64,000 nucleotides of DNA from Rhipicephalus microplus (taxonomy: Eukaryota; Arthropoda; Arachnida; Ixodida; Ixodidae). Each line of letters opens with the position of its first letter. The stretch's first letter is position 1. Below the pieces are notes generated by a model. It ran no database searches. It saw only the letters and a list, made by a program, of their open reading frames with translations, and was not told the origin of the DNA. A program made the position numbers and the translations under genes. This document shows positions 35,870-47,894 of the stretch, in pieces. The stretch is taken from the NCBI RefSeq assembly GCF_043290135.1, contig NC_134705.1, forward strand, positions 61,159,771 to 61,223,770, in the 5' to 3' direction.

Positions 35870-36075
35870 GTAGGTGATCAAGAACAAGTTTTCTAGTGGG
35901 TTGGAGTATTATACGACCCAGTCGTTACGCGATTCGCATTGTGTGACGCGTGGCTGTCTCCTTGATGTTCTAAAACGCTTTATTCCGCGAGTCCTTTCCC
36001 GAACTCAAGCCTGCCCAAGGCAAGTTTGCGAACAAGTCCCAAGCGCCGGCGTGGCTCCGTCATTCTGCTTGTGGA
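35870..36075 (+). repeat. Dispersed repeat Y, copy 2
   Basis: Matches 32641-32872 in reverse complement (GTTACGCGATTCGCATTGTG, TAAAACGCTTTATTCC, CAAGCCTGCCCAAGGCAAGT). It begins about 35 bp after the LINE fragment ends and leads into the Tx1 element. Confidence 0.8.
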
Positions 36076-36211
36076 CGCCAGTCTGTGCAGACGCAGGATG
36101 GAAAGCTCGGCCCGAGCAGCGACAGCGGCCGACACCGGCCGCGGTACAGCGTCTCCCCTCGTTCCAAAGGACTACAGGATCATTCTGCCTTCGTTGCCAT
36201 GAGGTGAAGCG

Positions 36212-37336
36212 ATGTGTCGAGCAGTAGTCCTACACTGCGACGTCAGTGGCCGACCGTATCGCATCGACGACTTCAGGAAACCTCTTAAAGACTTAGGCGT
36301 CATTTAGCAAGTAAGTGGCATCGGAGCATATCAAATGTCGCACGTGTAGTTATGGGACATGAAGACCGAGCGAGCAAAGAAAGCGCTGACAGACGCAGGC
36401 GTTCTCAAAGTTAAAGACCGGGTATGTCTCGTCATCGACCCGAAGCGGCAAGAGGTCAAGATGATATTGCACTGGCCAGCGTTCGATGTTACAAAAGACG
36501 CTATTCGACGTGCCTTTTATGAATACGGTGACGTCAAGGAGGTGACCGATGACCAATGGAGAGTGGAGGACTTTGAAGGAGCTGAATCAACAACTCGCGT
36601 AATACGCATGCAACTACGAGACGGCGTTTCTGTGGATCAACAGCCCCATCAGGTGCGTATTGGCAGCAGTACGGCACTGGTCGTGGTTCCGGGAAGACCG
36701 CCTTTGTGCCGGCGGTGCCGAGGCACGGGGCACATGAGACGCGATTGCAAAGTCCCAAGGTGCAGCGAATGCCACTCTTTCGGTCATGCGCAGGACGAGT
36801 GCAACTGTTCATGTGCACGAGCTGCAGGGCGACGACTAGAGACTCAACAGAGTGAACTTCTCATGGATGAGGAGGAATGTGAGCTTGCGTCTTTGCCAGC
36901 GACACCACAAAAGCAGACGACATCAGACGACGCGCCGGTGCTGAACAAAAGCAAGCAAGTTTCTTCAGCCCTAGACACGAACGCCGGGCGAAAGATGGGA
37001 AATCCAGCGGCCCCAACGACAAGCGAACAGACGCGTCCGGCGCCTGTGATCCACGCCATGTCACAGCTGCAAGCAACGCGCCCTGAAACGCCAGCGTCAC
37101 AGGTCAACACCACTTCAACTCCTCTAAACTCGGCTTCTCAGTACTGTCTGGCGAACGAAACACACGAAAATGAGGATTTGCTTGGTGACCTGGATACCCC
37201 GAGGATGGAATCAGAATTGGCGTCTGCAAAACGCCGTCGCGTTTCGGACGACGGCACGCAAGTAGACAAAACACAAGTGAAGTCGGAAGTGCAGTGGAAG
37301 GTTGTCAGTGGAGGCAAGAAACGAAACGCTGCCTGA
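36212..37336 (+). pseudogene. Tx1-like LINE ORF1 with zinc knuckles
   Basis: The natural start appears to be the ATG at 36212 (MCRAVVLHCDVSGRP). Two in-frame TAG codons at 36305 and 36347 interrupt the first 46 codons, after which the frame is open for 325 codons from 36359 to 37336. Conserved segments include VCLVIDPKRQEVKMILHWPA, VSVDQQPHQVRIGS and VVVPGRPP, then CCHC knuckles CRRCRGTGHMRRDC and CSECHSFGHAQDEC. It binds the element RNA. The tail is rich in Ser, Thr and Pro. Removal of the two stops would be needed for a full product. Confidence 0.85.
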
Positions 37337-38339
37337 CGACGGCCGTCGTCGCTCAAACGCGACGATGGCCGCGCAAACTAAAGGTGAACAACATGGATCC
37401 ACCCTGGACGACGAGAGCCCAATAAGTGAACGTGTAGCGCTCTCAGCTCAGACCCGCTCACCGATCACGTCGCTGAGCGGGTTCGTAAAAGCAGCGACTC
37501 TCAACGTACGAGGACTGACTTTTAGAAAGACACAAACTCATCTCTACAGACTAGCCATAGACGAAGACCTGGGCATTATTGCAGTTCAGGAAGCCAAAGT
37601 GGGGAGCGTGGACGCCACGGAGAGCTTACTGCAACGTTTCACCGAACGCCACACCGCCAGCGTCAGTCATGAAGTTGGTAGGTCGGCAGGGTGTGTGATC
37701 TTTGCGCGGGATAGTTTATGTGACACTGTTCAAAATGTCACGTCTGATTCATCCGGAAGGTTTGTTGTTTGTGATTAGGCCTTCTTTTCTCTTAATTGGC
37801 GAGTGATTTGTTTATATGCACCTCTTAAAGTTGACGGACGGTGTGCAACATTCGGCGAAATTCGTACTTATTGTGAATGTGATCGCATAGTCCTCCTAAT
37901 GGGAGATTTTAATTTTGTGATAAGTGCCGATGGTAAAACAAGTACATTCAATTTCAACGACATAAGCACAGTCGCGTTAACGAATCTAATTTCTGACTTA
38001 GACCTTGAGGACGTTGCAGAGTGTATTGGTAAAGGACTAACACTGTATACGCATTTCCAAGGCTCCAGTCATGCGCGCCTAGATAGGGCCTACGTGTCAC
38101 TGGAGTTAGTTCCTATTATCAGTGAGTACAATGTTCTCCCAATTTCATTTAGTGATCACTGCTTAGTATCATTTGTAATAGGTAAAAGAAATAGACGTAG
38201 ACCAGTATTTAATTGGGACACGTGGAAGCTAAATTCTAATCTCTTGGAAGATGAAATATTTATGGACAGTGTTCGAGAGGCGTTGGTAAACATAAACAGT
38301 GGAGACCAAAAGTATGAAGTGAAGTGGGAAGAATTTTAA
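37302..38339 (+). pseudogene. Tx1-like LINE ORF2 endonuclease
   Basis: ORF2 overlaps the end of ORF1 by about 35 bp in another frame. The endonuclease begins FVKAATLNVRGLTFRKTQTH, has the catalytic Glu in IIAVQEAKVG, a single in-frame TAG at 37776, then VICLYAPL, LLMGDFNFVISADGKTS, RLDRAYVS and FSDHCLVSF (the SDH motif). All main catalytic residues are visible. A TAA at 38337 and shifts follow in the linker to RT (38340-39060). Confidence 0.85.
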
Positions 38340-40270
38340 CAGAATATAAAATTGAAACCTATAGAACGCACATGTGTAATAAAACACGGAACGAGCGAAG
38401 AGGAAAGAACCCTACGCTTAAATCTGAAAGAACTGCTACCAGAGGAAAGCAAAACGCCAGCCTTATTCATAAATGATATAAGGACAGTAAAGTCCAAACT
38501 AGCGCGAATTGATGAGGAGTAGTATCGTGGCGCGCAAATGAGGGCAAGGGCAGAGAAAATGACCGTAGGAGAGAAACCAACCAAAATAATGCTTGGTCTC
38601 GAAAAACAAAACGCTCAACGGAATGCTGTACATCAGATGAATACAAGTGTAACGTTACAAGTGAACAGAGATATATAGAGGATGCTTTCAACGAGCCCTA
38701 TACCACATTATTTGATAAATGTAAAGTAATTGTAGGTGAATTCAAGAATTTATTTTTTAAGTTATTGCCAAAGGTTGAAGACTGCAAAAAAAGACAGCTT
38801 AGAATGTCCTATTTCTGAACCGGAAGTGACAAAAGCAATTATTGCCCTCCATTTGGGTAAGTCAACAGGACCTGATGGGTGAACAGCCGCATTTTATAAG
38901 GAATTCAAACACAAACTAGCACCGATCTTAGCAGCGGTTTTTAACGAAGCTTTAAACATAAAGATTCTCATACTATACTAATTCCAAAAACTGAAGACGC
39001 AGTTAAAATACGTGAAGTTAAATTGTACAGGCTGGTCAATCTATCAAATATCGACTAAGGATTTTGATGAAAGTGCTAGCAAGGAGACTGCAGACAGTTA
39101 TTAAAAACATTGTAGGCGACCACCGGACATGTGGAATTAAAGTGTGCACTATATTCACAAACATTCACAAGGCACAAAGTGTATTGGAGTGCTGCGATGC
39201 CACAAATAATCACATCGCGGTGATCCAGATAGATTTAGAAAAAGCATATGACCGAGTACCACACGAAATTCTTTTTCTTTTGTTAGACTATGTCAATGTT
39301 GGCAAAGTAATTCGAGATACAGTTAGAATGGCTTATACTGGATGTAAAACTCGGCTAATCATCAGTTCTTGGGAAACGAGTTAATGTCAGACTTTCTGTA
39401 CGACAAGGCTGCCAGTTGTCTTCCCTCCTATATTCAGTTTATATAGAGTCATTTTGCCAAAAAGTCATGAAAAGCAGTAACATAGTAGGATACAAACTAC
39501 AAAAAGCTGAAGTACGGGTACTGGCATACGCAGATGATATAGCTGTGCATTGTAAAGATTATGATAGTATCGCTGAGACCATAAAAATTGTGAACCTTTA
39601 TTGTAATGCAAGTGGTAGTTTGGTGAACTGGAGCAAGGGTGTGGGTTACTGGCACGGCAAATGGCCTGTGACTCCACAACTTGTGGCTGGTATTTCATGG
39701 ACTACTACTGCGGTACGATACCTAGGTGTGTCATTAGAATATTATTGTGACAGTGAACCGTACTGGCTGCGTCAGACCACGGAGCTACGAAAAAACGCTG
39801 AGCAACTGAATAGTTTCCAGCTATCAATTTTCACCAGAGCGACCTTTTGTAGCGTATTTTTAGTCAGTAAGCTCTGGTATGTCCTTCAGGTATTGCATTG
39901 TTCACGTGTGAATCTACAGAAGCTTCATCGAATATTTTTTTTCTTGTGGGGTTCTTCTTGGGAGCGAACCAGTAGAACTAACTTATTCAGACGGGTTCGC
40001 TCTGGTAGACTCGGTCTGTGTCATTTGTGCCTTCGTCAGTTAGTTAATCGGTTTTTGTTTTTCCGAAATAATCGAGACGTATGCATACGTACTGTTATAC
40101 AGCTTAGGCTTGGAAGACGGTTGCCAAAATTTGTGGTAGCATCTGGCCACATGAAAGTAAGCATCAGAGGTTTCCTAAAAGAAGTTGTTGACTCATGTCT
40201 TTTTCTAAAAATGCGTTTTTCATTGGAATACCTCAGTGCGGTGACGCGTAAAAAGTTATACAAAATTTAG
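38340..40270 (+). pseudogene. Tx1-like LINE reverse transcriptase
   Basis: Linker with several stops to 39060, then RT from 39064 with motif A VIQIDLEKAYDRVPHE. The frame ends at TAA 39382, and after a shift continues 39416-40270 with the catalytic VLAYADDIAVH box and thumb (GSLVNWSKGVGYWHGKW, VRYLGVSLEYY). LRQTTELRKNAEQLNSFQLS and the FFFLWGSSWERTSRTNLFRR region follow, typical of the post-RT part of Tx1 proteins. Confidence 0.85.
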
Positions 40271-40350
40271 TAGAAACAGTTCTTCCTGTTTCCTATATAG
40301 AACATTATACCGTGTAGGCCCAGGCCACAATGTGTTAAGCCGTGTAAAAA

Positions 40351-40782
40351 ATGGGGGTATCACCTGGGGCGAAATCCTTTTTCTTTAAACTGCAAACTGG
40401 GACCTTGCCCGTGAAAACTTGGATGCAAGAAAAAGGCTTATTCGTTCCTTGGGGTGTTGATTGCCTTCTCTGCAAAAAGCCGGAAACAATCGAACATGTT
40501 TTCCTGGACTGCTGGGATGCAGTCTTTTTCTGGGATGTTCTCCAAAGGACTTTGAAAAAGGATCTGCCTCTCGATGCCTATGGCATCAGATTTCTACCAG
40601 CATCAAATGAAGACGGAATCCCTTTCGACCTAGTTATGTTACTGGGCCTGCATGGTATATGGCAATCTAGAATGACGGTGCGCCATGCTGATGTTAATGC
40701 ACGTCCGGTTAGGCAAGACTTCTTTCAATCTGTCTGTTCGTTCGTGGAATCACAAAAGGTTCAACAAGAGGTGCCCGAATGA
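40351..40782 (+). pseudogene. Tx1-like LINE C-terminal Cys/His domain
   Basis: Read open for 143 codons: FFFKLQTGTLPVKTWMQEKG, then CLLCKKPETIEHVFLDCWDA, a Cys-x2-Cys-x-His-x-Cys cluster found at the C-terminus of L1/Tx1 ORF2 proteins, then FFWDVLQR. The corresponding segment of the element at 1790-4260 is CSNCKAE...FDC. A 3' UTR with AATAAA at 40924 and an A-rich end at about 40936 closes the element. Confidence 0.85.
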
Positions 40783-40937
40783 CTTCATCGAGTAGAAAGC
40801 CTTCTACAGATGAAGGAATTTTAAAAAGCCTGTTAACTATGACGCTTTTTACTTCTTTTGTTTGTTCCATGTTTCTTCTTTGTTTGATGTACATTTGTTT
40901 GTGAATTTTGTATGTACAACGGCAATAAAGAAAGAAA

Positions 40938-41030
40938 AGCCGGGGTGGCTCAGTGGTAGAATATCGGGCTAGCACACTGCGCACACGGGTTTGGATCCCA
41001 TTGTGTCATTGGTGTTTTTTTATTTAGGGA
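40938..41030 (+). repeat. tRNA-like SINE fragment fused to LINE tail
   Basis: GCCGGGGTGGCTCAGTGGTA gives an A box, and GGGTTTGGATCCC a B box 28 bp later, followed by a T-rich stretch. Repeat Y (32641, minus) ends in the same motif. The acceptor stem does not pair fully, so this is not a tRNA gene. It directly follows the LINE poly(A) signal. Confidence 0.65.
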
Positions 41031-41133
41031 GTTTTTTTTTCGTTTGATACTGGTTACGGACACCGATGGCGGCGGCGGCGGCGGTGACAGTGGCGGCGGA
41101 CAACTACGGCGGCGCCGCGCGTGAACCGTTTTC

Positions 41134-42460
41134 TTATCTTATCACAGCTTTCGCTTTAAAGCAAGAATAAAAAAGAGCGCGGACTTTCAACAGTGGTGTA
41201 CCATTTATAGGTGGAAAAAGAAGAGGATGGGCGTTTGTAAAATGATGCACTTTGCAACCACTGCGATACAATGTCAGCAAAATCTTGTCCGTTGTTGATT
41301 GAGCTGGAGACAAATACACAGCCTTAAAATGATCGAAATACGCAATCTGTTTTTGCAACAGCGGAACTGATGGGGAAATTACACTTGTACCTTCAAACCT
41401 ATTTATGTGACAACCTTCAATTATCTCACGCGTGGCTTCCGAGTGGTGCTTTCCTATTACCTCACAACGCTTGCTGAGCGAAGACAAGCCACCCTTCTCA
41501 GCGAGGCACTCTAAGAATAGGTGTGGGACGTACAGTGAGCTAAGGCCGTCGCCACGAACCTCGGAAGATGTTCATTGAACGATGTGTCCCTGGCAGCCTA
41601 GCACCAGGCACAGCAACAACCGCTGGACAAATGAATTTCTTTCAACTGAACAACTCAAACAGGGGCACGCAGCCGCAGTCTCGGTAGTGGGTTCGAGGTG
41701 TCCTCAGCGAGGCACTTAAAGACCACGTGTGGGACGTCCAGTGGGCCAGGACCGTCGCCGAAGACCTCAGAAGATGTTGCTCGAACGATGTGTCCCTAGC
41801 AACCTATCCTTGGCAACCTAACACGGGGCACAGCAAAAACCGTTGGACAAATGAATTTCGTTCAACTGAACAACTCAAACAGGGGCACGTAGCCGCAGTC
41901 TCGGTTGTGGATTCGAGGTCTCCTTGAACCGGATTGTGCACATTATTATTGTGCTCTCATAAACGGTCATTGAAGCACCTTCCGGTTTTCCCTGTGTATA
42001 TCTTACCGCAGAATAGCGCAATAAGATATACGACACCAATAGCACAAGATACAAAGCACGTTCTGTGTTGCACAGAGCATTTTTCTCTATTTGCAGCTAA
42101 ATGATTCACCAACTTACAAAGCTTTGATGGCTTTTCCATGCCGGAAAATACAACAGTGATACTAGGGCGTTTACCGACTTTTTCCGCCTATGCGAAATGT
42201 TGTGCAGACAAGAGAGTGCCACGGATTTGACAACTTTTGAGGCTCAGATTGCCATCCTTGATTTTTTATTTGTTTTTAAACTTTTGCGCAACATCAGAAA
42301 TCAGAGAGTTTGAGTAACCAGCGCTCAAGAGCCGCTCGACTTCTGCTTTGAAACTGCCTTGCATAAAGTGTGGGCATGACCTTAGGGAAACAAAAATGAT
42401 ACCCCTTTTAACCAGTTTAGAATGAGCAGAGTGGAAAGGTAAATAGAAAAGTTTGGTAAC
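41134..42460 (-). pseudogene. Antisense PLE fragment (RT end, GIY-YIG domain, tail)
   Basis: On the minus strand the RT C-terminal part reads LPFHSAHSKLVKRGIIFVSL, SCPHFMQGSFKAEVERLLSAG (with shifts, 42450-42266). A linker follows, then the GIY-YIG nuclease start GVVYLIALFCGKIYTGKTGR (about 42050-41970). The His/Cys part HNRDCGYVPLFE is at about 41905-41870, and the conserved tail is ATREIIEGCHINR (41430-41390). This belongs to a PLE family different from the one at 16937, and the same as the fragment at 62280. Stops and an internal duplication inactivate it. Confidence 0.8.
41499..41930 (-). repeat. Internal tandem duplication in the PLE fragment
   Basis: About 210 bp occur twice in direct order (41499-41707, 41708-41930). 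They share GTGTGGGACGT, AACGATGTGTCCCT, GGACAAATGAATTTC, CAACTGAACAACTCAAACAG and GCCGCAGTCTCGGT. The unit includes the codons for the nuclease-end motif CGYVPLFE, so part of the PLE reading frame is duplicated. Confidence 0.85.
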
Positions 42461-42987
42461 CCCCGCAGGGGCGCCTGCGCAAGTAGGCATTTGGTGTGTA
42501 GCGACACCAAGGACCCGAGCTAACGGGGGAGTTTTGACACCCTCCCACGCCTAACCGTGCGTGGCTTTGCCGTGTCCGGGGAAAAGGGGATCCTGGGGGC
42601 TGAGCTGACGCTGGGTGATTGGACCTTTAAGGCCCCCGGCTGAGGCGACACACCCCTTTGGCGCCGGCTTCACGTAGACGGCACCCCTGGGCTGACCCAC
42701 CCAGGGGAAATCGGCAGTCGCCTTTTCCTATCTCTCTCTCCCTACATCTTCGTCTTTCGTTCTGACTTCACATCTTTCCTGTCTTCTTCTCACTTCATTT
42801 TACTTCCAATTTTTCCTGGCAGCAAGGGTTAACTTGGTGTAAATATCAAACCTTGGGTAGATATACTAGGTTATGGCAGTGGCGTATTACTGGCGTTGTG
42901 CAGACATGTTTACATGTTCTGCCACGTCCCCTTGTTGGGCTCCGTAGTGGGTGGTTGGCGCCATTACTGAACGAACTGCACTTTGCT

Positions 42988-44205
42988 ATGGGATCACGAA
43001 ACCTCTTCTCCATTGATCGCCCCTTCAAAAAGTGGCGCACCGAAGCAAACGTAATGCCGCTTTCGGAAAAACAAGACCATTTCCCTAAGTACCACGTTAT
43101 TCATTGCGAAAACTCGGACAAAAAAGCTCGCAACATCTCCCCATTCCTCTTGTCCAGGTGCCTAACCGAGACTATTGGAACTGGCTATAAGGCTACAAAG
43201 ATGGCAAGCGGGGACTTGCTGGTAGAAGTTACAGACAAGACAAAGTTTGAAAAACTAGAAAAGTTGGTAGCATTTGGGAACAAGCCCGTAACCGTCTTTG
43301 CCCACCGAACGATGAACACTGTCAAAGGCGTTGTGTCAGACGATGGCCTGAAAGACCTAACAAACGATGAGCTTCTGGCTGGCTGGAAGGACGAAAATGT
43401 CATTCACGTACAGCGTATCGTAGTGAGAAGAGAAAACAAATAAACTCCAACCAAGCACATCATAGTGACCTTCGGGTGCACCACACTACCATATGAATTA
43501 GTTACCGGCTACCTAAAACTGTCTAAGAGACCATACATTCCGAATCCTCGGCGCTGCTTCAATTGCCAAAGATTCGGACATGCTTCGCAGAGTTGTCGTG
43601 GGCAGCTTACCTGTGTACGGTGTGGTACCACAGGCCACTCTACAGATGATGACTGCAAGGCCGAACTCTACTGCGCGAACTGCGATGGGGAACACGCGGC
43701 ATATTCTAGATCCTGCACAGCATGGAAAAAAAGAAATAATTACCATCAAAGTCACCCACAACATCAGTTTCCGCGAAGCAAGGCATCGCGTCTCTCCTTA
43801 CTATGCAACAAAATCATTTGCTGAACCACCCAAGCTACACACAGCGTGCTAGAGCGACCTCCGCTTCCCCCTACTGCGGGAGCAGCCAAGGCTGCTCCGG
43901 CCTCAGCCAACAAGACCCCACCAAAGGCGTCGACATGCACTGGCACAAGCCAGGGCAACGGGAAGACTGCGGGAGCCCCGTTGACGTCCGGTGTAGAGAT
44001 TTTGAAGGCTTCGTCTCCTGAGCCGAAGCTTACAACGCCCAGGGATCGATCGGCAGAGCGACGGTCCAACGCTTCTTTTGAAGCTATGGACACAACCGCC
44101 AGTCAAACGACGCCTTCAGCGCCGAAGAAGCAGCGAGTTTCTCTCGACCGCTCCAAAAAGGACAAAAGACAAATTACAGGGCCTCCAAAAAGCCCTGTAA
44201 AATAA
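42988..44205 (+). pseudogene. I-group LINE ORF1, three CCHC knuckles
   Basis: The frame starts plausibly at ATG 42988 (MGSRNLFSIDRPFKKW). It has the RNA-binding segment TKMASGDLLVEVTD, one TAA at 43441, then continues in frame with three knuckles CFNCQRFGHASQSC, CVRCGTTGHSTDDDC and CANCDGEHAAYSRSC. Two shifts later a Pro/Ser/Thr/Lys tail ends at 44205. One stop and at least two shifts prevent full-length protein. Confidence 0.85.
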
Positions 44206-44338
44206 GTTTTGTTTTCCGTAACCTAAAAGGTTATGGCACCATTATGTTTGTGCTTTAGTATCACACACACGTCACCAAGGTTTTATCGCCAACAAATCAA
44301 ATCTAACTCCACTTTTCCGCTCAAGTTCACTGCCCAAA

Positions 44339-45505
44339 ATGGCTTTTCTTCTCCATTGGAATAGTAGCGGACTCATTCACAACATAGGTGACATAAATGA
44401 TATGCTAGTAATCTCTCTCCAATGGCTATGTGCTTACAGGAGACCAATCTGGGAGAAAAACACACCAACTTCCTCAGAAGTTTTACCGTAGTACGGCGCG
44501 ATTGCGTCCACGCTAGCCGGTTGTCCGGCGGCGTGGCTATTGTCGTCAAAAGTGGTATCGCAGTGAGAGAGATCACCATCAACAGTCACATTAAGGCCAC
44601 GGCCGTCACCACTTTAGCTCACAAAACTGTCACCATATGTTCCATTTATATCCCCTCACACGCATTTTACAACAAAAGATATAGAGCATATTTTGGACCA
44701 ACTGCCTGAACCGTTTGTTATTTCAGGGGATTTTAACGCGCACGGAATGCTTTGGGAAAGCAGTACAACTGACACCAGAGGACAAACCCTCGAAGATTTT
44801 ATTCTGAACAATAACGTATGTCTTTTAAATACTGGTAGCGTCACCTACTTCTCCCCAAGCACAGGAGCCACTAGCTGCTTAGACCTAGCGTTGTGCTCAC
44901 CGTCGCTCTTTTGCGACCTAAAGTGGAGCGTGATAGATAATGTTTACGGCAGTGACCATAAGCCTGCTCTCATAAAATTAACACAAACCCTCCCCACCAC
45001 TTCATCTCGACCACCGCGTTGCAAACATCTGGCAGACTGGCCACTGTTTACTGAAAAATCTGCCCTAGAAAAAGAGATGCTTGATAGCCTAAGCATAGAG
45101 GAAATGAAGGAGACAGTCACCGCCTGCATACTCGCGGCAGCCGAACGATCTATACCAAAATCCTCCGGCGTTATGAAGAAAAAACTTAAACCCTGGTGGA
45201 CAAAAGAGTGCACACAAGCTTAAAAAATGCAACACAAGAAGTGGGGCATTTTTCGTAAATATCCTACAGGAAAGAACCTCCTAGCATTTAAAAAGGCGAG
45301 AGCAAAGGCAAGATTTATTCACAGGCAGGCTGAAAAACTCTCGTGGAAAAAGTACATTTCATCCATTAACAGTTCCATCACATCTAAAAGGATGTGGGAT
45401 CAGATGCACAAGTTGAACGGCAACTACAGCTCATATACCATCCCCATTCTCTCCACCCCTGGCATCCAGACAACCTTAGGCCAACAGGCAGACCTACTAG
45501 CGTAG
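44339..45505 (+). pseudogene. I-group LINE ORF2 endonuclease
   Basis: ORF2 starts near 44339. The endonuclease shows the catalytic Glu in MCLQETNLGEKH (44422 frame), GGVAIVVKSGIAV, then after a shift VISGDFNAHGMLWESS, CLDLALCSPS and YGSDHKPALIKL. These are the Asp/Asn and SDH motifs of an active-looking exonuclease-endonuclease-phosphatase fold. A TAA at 45221 precedes the linker to RT (45227-45505). Confidence 0.85.
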
Positions 45506-45599
45506 CAATTTTGCGCTATTTCGAGCTCAGCAAACTATTCGGCAGCTTTCCTAAAACATAAACAATCTACAGAAAAACAAAAGCTTCCTGTTGCAGGTT

Positions 45600-46790
45600 A
45601 TCAGACAGATCATACAACTGCCCCTTAACTCTGCAGGAAATTAACAGAGTGCTTTCTCAAGGTAAAAAACAGCACCTGGCCGAGACAAAATACGTTACCA
45701 AATGCTCGCCCATTTGTTCCAGGCAGCCGTGAAGCATTGCTGCACATCTTTAACGCTATTTGGGTCACTGGCAGAATGCCAACAGAGTAGAAAAAAGCAA
45801 TTATAATCCCACTTCTCAAAGCCGGAGAAAATCCTACACTACACACAAGCTACAGGCCCATAGCACTCTCAAGTTGTATGGCGAAATCCTACGAAAGCGT
45901 TATTAATATTAGGCTAACATACATCCTAGAAACCGATAACTTGATAGATGTCCACCAGTGTGGTTACAAGAAAGGATGTTCCACCACCGATCACCTCGTT
46001 CGCCTTGAACATAGAGTACGAGAAGCTTTCTTATACAAGCAGCACTGCTTAGCAGTATTTTTCGATCTTGAAAAGACATATGACACAACGTGGAAGTACG
46101 GAATCTTACGAGACCTGGCAGATCTCTTACCCTAAGCGGAATCATACCCGTAGACCGACGAGCCGACCGATCTGGCAGATCTAGGAATTCGCGGAAGGAT
46201 GCTCAACTGCTTCTCCGACTTCCTATCAAACCGAACTTTTCAGGTTCATTTAGGTACCACACTTTCAGAAACGTTTACTCAAGACAACGATGTGCCTCAG
46301 GGCTGTGTCTTAATCACAACTATCTTTGTCGTCAAAATGAACTCTGTGAACCAGGTCATACCATCTATTCTTATGCACTCACTATATGTGGTTGATCTCC
46401 AAACAGCGTGCCGGTCATCTAACATGGCGACGTGCGAGCGACAGATTCAAAAAGCACTGAACAAGCTAACACAATGGGCTAACAAAAACGGCTTCCGGTT
46501 TTCTGAGGTAAAGACGGTTGCTCTAGCGATCTCCCAGAAACGAGGCTTACAACCAGACCCCGCACTCAAAATAAACGAAACAGTATTGCCAATAAAACAA
46601 GAACAGAAGTTTCTAGGGGTCGTATTTGATAAAAAGCTCAATTTTCTTCCACACATAATATTCTCAACGTGAAATACAACAGCGCCCTCAATGTGCTCAA
46701 AGTCTTGTCCCGAAAGCACAGGGGTTCCGACCGTAAGTGCCTCCTGCTCATCTACCGCTCTTTAGTACGCAGCAAACTAGACTACGCCCC
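45600..46790 (+). pseudogene. I-group LINE reverse transcriptase, SINE-interrupted
   Basis: RT fingers: SYRPIALSSCMAKSYESVIN. Motif A: VFFDLEKTYDTTW (near 46058-46096). After a shift: VPQGCVLITTIFVVKMN, and the catalytic box reads LYVVDLQ where LYVDDLQ is expected, so the first of the two Asp residues is Val. The thumb GFRFSEVKTVALAIS and FLGVVFDKKLNFLPH follow. The frame is then broken by a SINE at 46787 and resumes at 47048. Confidence 0.85.
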
Positions 46791-47031
46791 GCCGTGGTGG
46801 TCTAGTGGCTAAGGTACTCGGCTGCTGACACGCAGGTCGCGGGTTCAAATCCCGGCTGCGGCGGCTGCATTTCCGATGGAGGCGGAAATGTCATAGGCCC
46901 GTGTGCTCAGATTTGGGTGCACGTTAAAGAACCCCAGGTGGTCAAAATTTCCGGAGTCCTCCACTAGCGCGTCTCTCATAATCACATGGTGGTTTTGGGA
47001 CGTTAAACCCCACAAATCAATCAAATCAAAT
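46787..47031 (+). mobile_element. Ruka-like SINE, copy 3, nested in LINE RT
   Basis: Same structure as copy 1, with GACACGCAGG in place of GACCCGCAGG. Flanked by 16-bp target-site duplications CAGCAAACTAGACTAC (46771-46786) and CAGCACACTAGACTAC (47032-47047), one mismatch. It therefore inserted after the LINE. Confidence 0.95.
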
Positions 47032-47047
47032 CAGCACACTAGACTAC

Positions 47048-47894
47048 GGTAGTATAGTCTATGGTTCAGCAAGAGGCTCGTACCTTAAGCGGCTAGACCC
47101 TGAACAAAGGGTTGCGCCTCGCAACAGGTGCATATCGAACCTCACCTATTTCGAGCTTATACGCCGAAAGTAAGTAATATAGGAGAACACAACTAATGGT
47201 CACGTATGTCCTTAGAGTTCGTTCTTTACCAGATCATATATGCCACGGTATTTTCACACGCTGCGACCTACTACAACACTACGTCAACAAGCCAAACGCA
47301 ATTAAGCCACTAATACTAAGATTTGAAGAAAAATTTCACGCCCTAAATGTCCCTAACGAAGCACTCTCCATCGCCAGAAGGCCACCCAGTTTGGCCCCAT
47401 GGAGTGACTTTTCCGAATTTTTGCATTTTTCACTCACACATATAAAGAAACAAAACACCTCACGTGAACATATACTACACGAGTTCCTTACATTACAAGA
47501 AACGTACAACACTTACGAAGAATTTTACACTGATGGTTCGAAGACATCTGCTTATGTCGGAAGCAGCGTGGTAGGAGCAACACACGAGCAAATAACTAGA
47601 CTACCGCAGTTCGTATTCATCTACAACGCTGAGTGCTATGCGTTATGGATGGCAGTACGATACATTATAAGCTCAAAACATAAAAAAAGCTGTAATATTT
47701 ACAGACTCGTTAAGCGCGCTGAAAAGTTAGATAATTCTCAGTATGAGCCATTCATGGGCGATATTTTAAACATGCTATCCCACACACCTGATGACCACAC
47801 CATACGCCTCTGTTGGAACCCGAGTCATGTCGGGATACCAGGCAATGAAAGGGCAGACCACCTAGCTGCAACAGCAAAAGAGATGCGCGAGTGA
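47048..47894 (+). pseudogene. I-group LINE RNase H domain
   Basis: RNase H shows EFYTDGSKTSAYVGS (first Asp), NAECYALWMAVRY (Glu), and CWNPSHVGIPGNERADHLAA (His and last Asp). The third motif, normally TDSLSA, is changed to RLVKRA, so one catalytic Asp is lost. The domain removes template RNA after reverse transcription. The frame is otherwise open for 232 codons from 47196. Confidence 0.85.
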
